From Tateyamaria sp. syn59 (GTDB lineage: Bacteria; Pseudomonadota; Alphaproteobacteria; Rhodobacterales; Rhodobacteraceae), in the NCBI RefSeq assembly GCF_007995245.1, contig NZ_VCBA01000005.1, positions 275,919-336,522 of the forward strand: a stretch of 60,604 nucleotides of DNA, written 5' to 3'. The position numbers and the translations under genes are program-made. A model generated the notes under the pieces. It saw nothing but the letters and a program-made list of their open reading frames with translations. It was not told the DNA's origin and did not search any database. Of the stretch, positions 57,521 to 60,604 are shown one piece after another. How positions within the stretch are numbered: position 1 is the first letter of the stretch; every line of letters starts with the position of its first letter.

Positions 57521-57550
57521 AAGCCCTGCCTTTTGGCGGGGCTTTTTCTT
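57521..57550 (+). terminator. rho-independent terminator of petABC
   Basis: AAGCCC-T-GCC-TTTT-GGC-G-GGGCTT followed by TTTCTTT. It starts 23 bases past the petC stop. From 57551 to 57661 I see only a GC-rich, CCG/CCGCCG-type stretch, no gene. Confidence 0.93.
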
Positions 57551-57661
57551 TGGCGCAGGACACCTGCGCCTTACGCGCGGCCTTTAAGGGAAATGACGTG
57601 CCATATGGCCGCTCAGGAGGCGCCGCCGCCCCCGCGGCTGCCGCCGCCCCCCGCCGTACTT

Positions 57662-58921
57662 CTAAAGAGAAGAAGACGCGATTAGAGCGCTGTCGGATTG
57701 GCCGGTGATCCGTGCGGTGACGATATGGCCTTCGGGTTGGGGTGTGTCGAACTGCACTTCGGTGAACTGCTCGGTGCGGCCCATATGAGGGTTTTCCATC
57801 AGAATGTGATGGACCTTGCCCTGTTGCGTGGCGAGGTGTTTTGACACCTGTACTTCGCCCGCGCTGCGCAGGCGAGCGGCACGGTCCTTGATCGCCTTGC
57901 CGTTGACTTGCGGCATTCGCGCGGCAGGTGTGCCGGGGCGGCGTGAGTAGGGGAAGACGTGCAGCCAGGTGAGGTCGCACTCCTCGACGAGGCGCAGGGA
58001 GTTTTCGAACATCGCCTCGGTTTCCGTGGGAAAGCCGGCGATGATGTCGGCGCCAAAGGTCATTTCGGGACGCAGCGCGCGTGCTTCTTGCGCAAAGCGG
58101 ATGGCATCGTCGCGCAGGTGGCGGCGTTTCATCCGTTTCAGGATCAGGTCGTCACCATGTTGCAGCGACAGGTGCAAGTGCGGCATGAGGCGGGGCTCCG
58201 TCGCGATGGCCTGCATCAGGGCCTCATCCACCTCGATCGAGTCGATGGAGCTGATCCTAAGGCGGGGCAGGTCCGGCACCAGCTTGAGGATGCGCATGAC
58301 GAGATCGCCCAGCCGCGGTTCCCCAGGCAGGTCCGCGCCCCATGAGGTAAGGTCGACGCCCGTCAGGACGACTTCGTTGAAGCCGCGGTCGACCAGTCGC
58401 TTGATCTGGTCCACCACCACGCCTGCCGGCACCGAGCGGGAATTGCCGCGGCCGTAGGGGATGATGCAGAAGGTGCATCGGTGGTCACAGCCATTCTGGA
58501 CCTGTACATAGGCGCGGCTGCGGGTGCCAAAGCCGTCGATGAGGTGCCCAGCGGTTTCGGTAACGGACATGATGTCGTCCACCTGCACCGGTTCGGTCCT
58601 GAAGTCGCCCGCGAGGCCCGCCCATGTGCTGGCCTGCATCTTTTCAGTGTTGCCAATGACCGCGTCCACCTCGTCCATATTTGCGAATGTGTCCGGCTCG
58701 GTCTGGGCCGCGCAGCCGGTGACGATCAGTTTGGCGTCGGGATAGGTGCGGCGGAGTTTGCGGATGTCTTGCCGCGCCTTGCGGACGGCTTCGGCGGTCA
58801 CAGCGCAAGTGTTTACGACGATGGCGTTTTCGACGCCTGCCTGCGCTGCCAGTTCTTCCATTGCCTTGGTTTCATAGGCGTTGAGGCGGCAGCCGTGGTT
58901 TGAGAAAACTGGTGCGCTCAT
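57662..58921 (-). CDS. mtaB: tRNA t6A37 methylthiotransferase
   Basis: MtaB converts t6A at position 37 to ms2t6A using radical SAM chemistry. The 419-residue protein has the N-terminal MTTase domain (HGCRLNAYETKAM, NTCAVTAEAVRKARQ, TGCAAQTEP with three cluster Cys), the radical-SAM motif CDHRCTFCIIPYGRGNSRS and a C-terminal region. TsaD, which makes the t6A substrate, is also in the window. The stop region abuts the petABC terminator. The dapF stop overlaps its start (ATGA). Confidence 0.95.
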   Translation of the reverse strand: MSAPVFSNHGCRLNAYETKAMEELAAQAGVENAIVVNTCAVTAEAVRKARQDIRKLRRTYPDAKLIVTGCAAQTEPDTFANMDEVDAVIGNTEKMQASTWAGLAGDFRTEPVQVDDIMSVTETAGHLIDGFGTRSRAYVQVQNGCDHRCTFCIIPYGRGNSRSVPAGVVVDQIKRLVDRGFNEVVLTGVDLTSWGADLPGEPRLGDLVMRILKLVPDLPRLRISSIDSIEVDEALMQAIATEPRLMPHLHLSLQHGDDLILKRMKRRHLRDDAIRFAQEARALRPEMTFGADIIAGFPTETEAMFENSLRLVEECDLTWLHVFPYSRRPGTPAARMPQVNGKAIKDRAARLRSAGEVQVSKHLATQQGKVHHILMENPHMGRTEQFTEVQFDTPQPEGHIVTARITGQSDSALIASSSL

Positions 58922-59757
58922 AGGCTGGCCAGGAACTCATGTGTCAGTGTGCCGTCAAAGACGTGGGCGGTAGGGCCTGACATCCAGACGCCATCCTCTC
59001 GCCAGTCGATATGAAGGGTGCCGCCGTCGAGGTCGATTTGCACCTTGCGTCCGGTCAGGCCGCGGCGCACTGCGGCGACAGCGGTCGCGCAGGAGGACGA
59101 GCCGGAGGCCAGCGTGATCCCTGTGCCCCGCTCCCAGACACGCATGCGGATATGGTCCGGGCCGATCACTTGGGCAAATTGCACGTTGGTGCGTTCAGGG
59201 AACAGCGGGTGGTGTTCGATTTCCGGGCCGATGGTGCCGAGGTCTACGCCGTCTATGTCATCCACAAAAAAGGTGCAGTGCGGGTTGCCCATGCCCGTGG
59301 CGACCGGGCTGCGGTCGAGAGGCAGCGACAGGGTGTCGACATCCTGCGAGAGCGGGATGTTCTGCCAGTCCATCTGAGGCTGGCCCATGTTCACAGCGAT
59401 GCTGCCATCGGTGTTGCGCAAGGCCTGAAGCGTGCCGCGGCCGGTGACTTCGATGCTGAGTGTGTTGCTGCCGTTCCGGGTCATCTCGCGCGCGGCGATG
59501 CAGCGTGTGGCATTGCCGCAGGCCGCCGACTGCGAACCGTCGGCGTTGTAATAGGTGACGGTGAGGTCGTCGCCGTCTGTGATCAGGGCCAATTGGTCAA
59601 AGCCCACACCGCGATGGCGGTCCGACAAGGCCCTTACCAGCGGCTCTGTCAGGCTCACGGGTGCCGTGCGACCGTCGATCACGACAAAGTCGTTGCCCGC
59701 CCCGTGCATCTTCATGAAGGGCCAATGAGAGGTCGCAGTTTCCGCCATGGCGGGCAT
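58918..59757 (-). CDS. dapF: diaminopimelate epimerase
   Basis: DapF isomerises LL- to meso-diaminopimelate for lysine and peptidoglycan. The 279-residue protein has KMHGAGNDFVVIDGR, the two catalytic Cys in AACGNATRC and GSSSCATAVAAV. Three in-frame ATGs (59757, 59748, 59715) are possible; a ribosome site is not evident for any, and the conserved family start is near the third. It is coupled to mtaB and divergent from tRNA-Lys. Confidence 0.95.
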   Translation of the reverse strand: MPAMAETATSHWPFMKMHGAGNDFVVIDGRTAPVSLTEPLVRALSDRHRGVGFDQLALITDGDDLTVTYYNADGSQSAACGNATRCIAAREMTRNGSNTLSIEVTGRGTLQALRNTDGSIAVNMGQPQMDWQNIPLSQDVDTLSLPLDRSPVATGMGNPHCTFFVDDIDGVDLGTIGPEIEHHPLFPERTNVQFAQVIGPDHIRMRVWERGTGITLASGSSSCATAVAAVRRGLTGRKVQIDLDGGTLHIDWREDGVWMSGPTAHVFDGTLTHEFLASL

Positions 59758-59854
59758 ATAGCGCCGGGGTTTCAGGGAATCCAGTATGTCGCAGGAAAAG
59801 GTACCAGAATCGGCTTGACCCTGTGGCTTACCCTTTCTAGATAGGCCGCCTAGT

Positions 59855-59930
59855 GGGCCGTTAGCTCAGTTGGTAGAGCAACTGACTTTTAATCAGTGGG
59901 TCGCAGGTTCGAACCCTGCACGGCTCACCA
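59855..59930 (+). tRNA. tRNA-Lys (anticodon TTT)
   Basis: A complete 76-base cloverleaf: acceptor GGGCCGT / ACGGCTC (one G-T), D arm, anticodon arm ACTGA-CTTTTAA-TCAGT with anticodon TTT at 59888-59890, T arm GCAGG-TTCGAAC-CCTGC and an encoded CCA. The 3' end is a potential integration site, since an unusual region starts right after it. Confidence 0.98.
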
Positions 59931-59949
59931 CTGTATCAATCTGTTGTCA

Positions 59950-59989
59950 TTTACTCATAAGAGTGCGGATTTACGCATAAGTGTGTAGA
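59950..59989 (+). repeat. imperfect 20-base tandem repeat after tRNA-Lys
   Basis: Two units, each beginning TTTAC and containing CATAAG, match at 16 of 20 positions; a third TTT follows. The rest of 59931-60105 is AT-richer than its surroundings and shows no gene. Confidence 0.7.
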
Positions 59990-60105
59990 TTTGGCACCGT
60001 GGCCACTATCCCTGAAGATAGCGTTGTGACCGGACATCGCCGATGTTGCGGCGTGGTCATGACCGGCTATCCTACGAAAAAATCAGGGAAACCCGGATAG
60101 AAACC

Positions 60106-60604
60106 ATGGCTCACTGGTATACTGCTGATACGCATTTCGGTCATGAGAACGTTATGAAGTTCTGTGATCGCCCCTTTTCTTCCGTGGAGGAGATGGATGC
60201 CGTCTTGATCGCAAACATGTGCGAGAGGGTTCATGAGGACGATGATCTCTGGATCATTGGTGACTTCGCTTTCGGCCCAAGGTCAAAGGATGCTGCTTAC
60301 CTTAAAGGGATATTCGACCAGCTGCCGGGCGCTCGAAAGCACTTGATCGTTGGGAACCACGATTGCGAACCGACTTTAATGCTGCCGTGGGATACTGTGT
60401 CTCCACTTGTTGAGCTCCGTGACGGCCCGCTCAAGCAGTCCAACACGCTTTGCCACTATCCAATGATTACATGGAACCATGCCCGACGCAGCGCTATTCA
60501 AATGTTCGGTCACGTTCACAACAACTGGCTTGGCTCAAGAAATTCTGTGAACCTCGGGGTCGATGTTTGGGATTTTTCGCCTGTGCAATTCGATGACGTT
60601 GCTG
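60106..60604 (+). CDS. phage-type metallophosphoesterase (partial)
   Basis: An open frame from ATG 60106 runs off the window (166 codons visible). It has WYTADTHFGHENVM, IIGDFAFGP, VGNHD and MFGHVHNNWLG: the motif set of the calcineurin-like phosphoesterases common in phages and mobile elements. Codon use (AGG, AGA, TTA, many T- or A-ending codons) differs from the flanking genes and suggests recent transfer. The ribosome site is weak (GGATAGAAACC). Its role, perhaps in nucleic acid or nucleotide metabolism, is unknown. Confidence 0.82.
   Translation, partial: MAHWYTADTHFGHENVMKFCDRPFSSVEEMDAVLIANMCERVHEDDDLWIIGDFAFGPRSKDAAYLKGIFDQLPGARKHLIVGNHDCEPTLMLPWDTVSPLVELRDGPLKQSNTLCHYPMITWNHARRSAIQMFGHVHNNWLGSRNSVNLGVDVWDFSPVQFDDVA

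Noticed and set aside
57551..57661. GC-rich CCG/CCGCCG stretch as a gene or repeat
   Set aside because: Irregular, no start signals, lies between a terminator and the mtaB stop.
60006..60021. CTATC / GATAG hairpin after tRNA-Lys as a terminator
   Set aside because: The stem is only five A/T-rich pairs and no T tract follows.

Overview
The window reads as a chromosomal segment of a GC-rich alphaproteobacterium, most likely of the family Rhodobacteraceae (Roseobacter group). The main signs are the hemD gene followed by a Mic60/mitofilin-type gene, the dnaA-dnaN-recF-gyrB block, the petP/petR regulator pair and a separate petABC (cytochrome bc1) operon, a class-2 lumazine synthase (RibH2 type), a serC leader resembling the alphaproteobacterial serC RNA motif, and several short proteins typical of this family. 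Almost all of the DNA is coding; genes often overlap by 1-4 bases. This taxonomic call is inference from gene content and order, not from a database search.

Layout. 1-4.4 kb: tail of a heme/Mic60 operon (minus strand, with a proline-glutamate hexamer repeat running off the window) back to back with a tsaD-gpsA-YciI-EVE operon. 4.5-6.4 kb: DUF2853, a PRC-barrel envelope protein and an iodotyrosine-deiodinase-like nitroreductase. 6.4-13.5 kb: replication genes gyrB, recF, dnaN, dnaA, then rpsT. 13.6-19.2 kb: a 61-residue protein, enoyl-CoA hydratase, mutM, ubiE-ubiB and a thiolase. 19.3-22.2 kb: an XRE/cupin regulator next to the threonine-degrading kbl-tdh operon. 22.2-29.5 kb: a phosphatase, a LysE exporter, a Stf0-type sulfotransferase, the serine pathway (serA, serC, divergent serB) and an asparaginase. 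29.7-34.7 kb: IalB-like and AhpD-like proteins, rlmN, small secreted or unknown proteins, a YqjD-YqjE-like pair and a LOG-family gene. 34.8-39.2 kb: dapD, GlsB/YeaQ-like, an unknown protein, a methyltransferase, an epimerase, ExoD and an AIG1/ADTRP-like membrane protein. 39.2-43.2 kb: isoprenoid operon (HDAC-like, xseB, ispA, dxs). 43.3-49 kb: petR/petP divergent from ilvE, an NTF2-like protein, a DMT exporter, a DM13 protein divergent from TetR, and aroC. 49.1-52.5 kb: TPP riboswitch and thiBPQ. 52.5-54.4 kb: a ribH2 gene with an in-frame stop behind an intact FMN riboswitch, a PaiB-like protein and a GST. 54.7-59.8 kb: petABC, mtaB, dapF. 59.85 kb to the end: tRNA-Lys followed by an AT-richer stretch and a phage-type metallophosphoesterase, which may be the edge of an integrated element.

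The observations I consider most worth checking are: (a) a CCG-N6-CGG operator set linking the XRE/cupin regulator to its own start and to kbl-tdh; (b) three EcfG-like promoters (GGAAC-N16/17-C/TGTT), each about 30 bases ahead of a small stress-type membrane or periplasmic protein; (c) the nonsense codon in the riboswitch-controlled ribH2; (d) a bacterial membrane protein keeping the Thr/His pair of the AIG1/ADTRP lipid hydrolases; (e) an iodotyrosine-deiodinase-like enzyme with the Glu-Tyr-Lys substrate triad; (f) paired TetR operators between a DM13 gene and tetR; (g) two dispersed intergenic repeat families. I did not find a CRISPR array, insertion sequence, toxin-antitoxin pair or recognisable defence island. 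No clear new multi-gene system stands out; the strongest candidates are small regulons.
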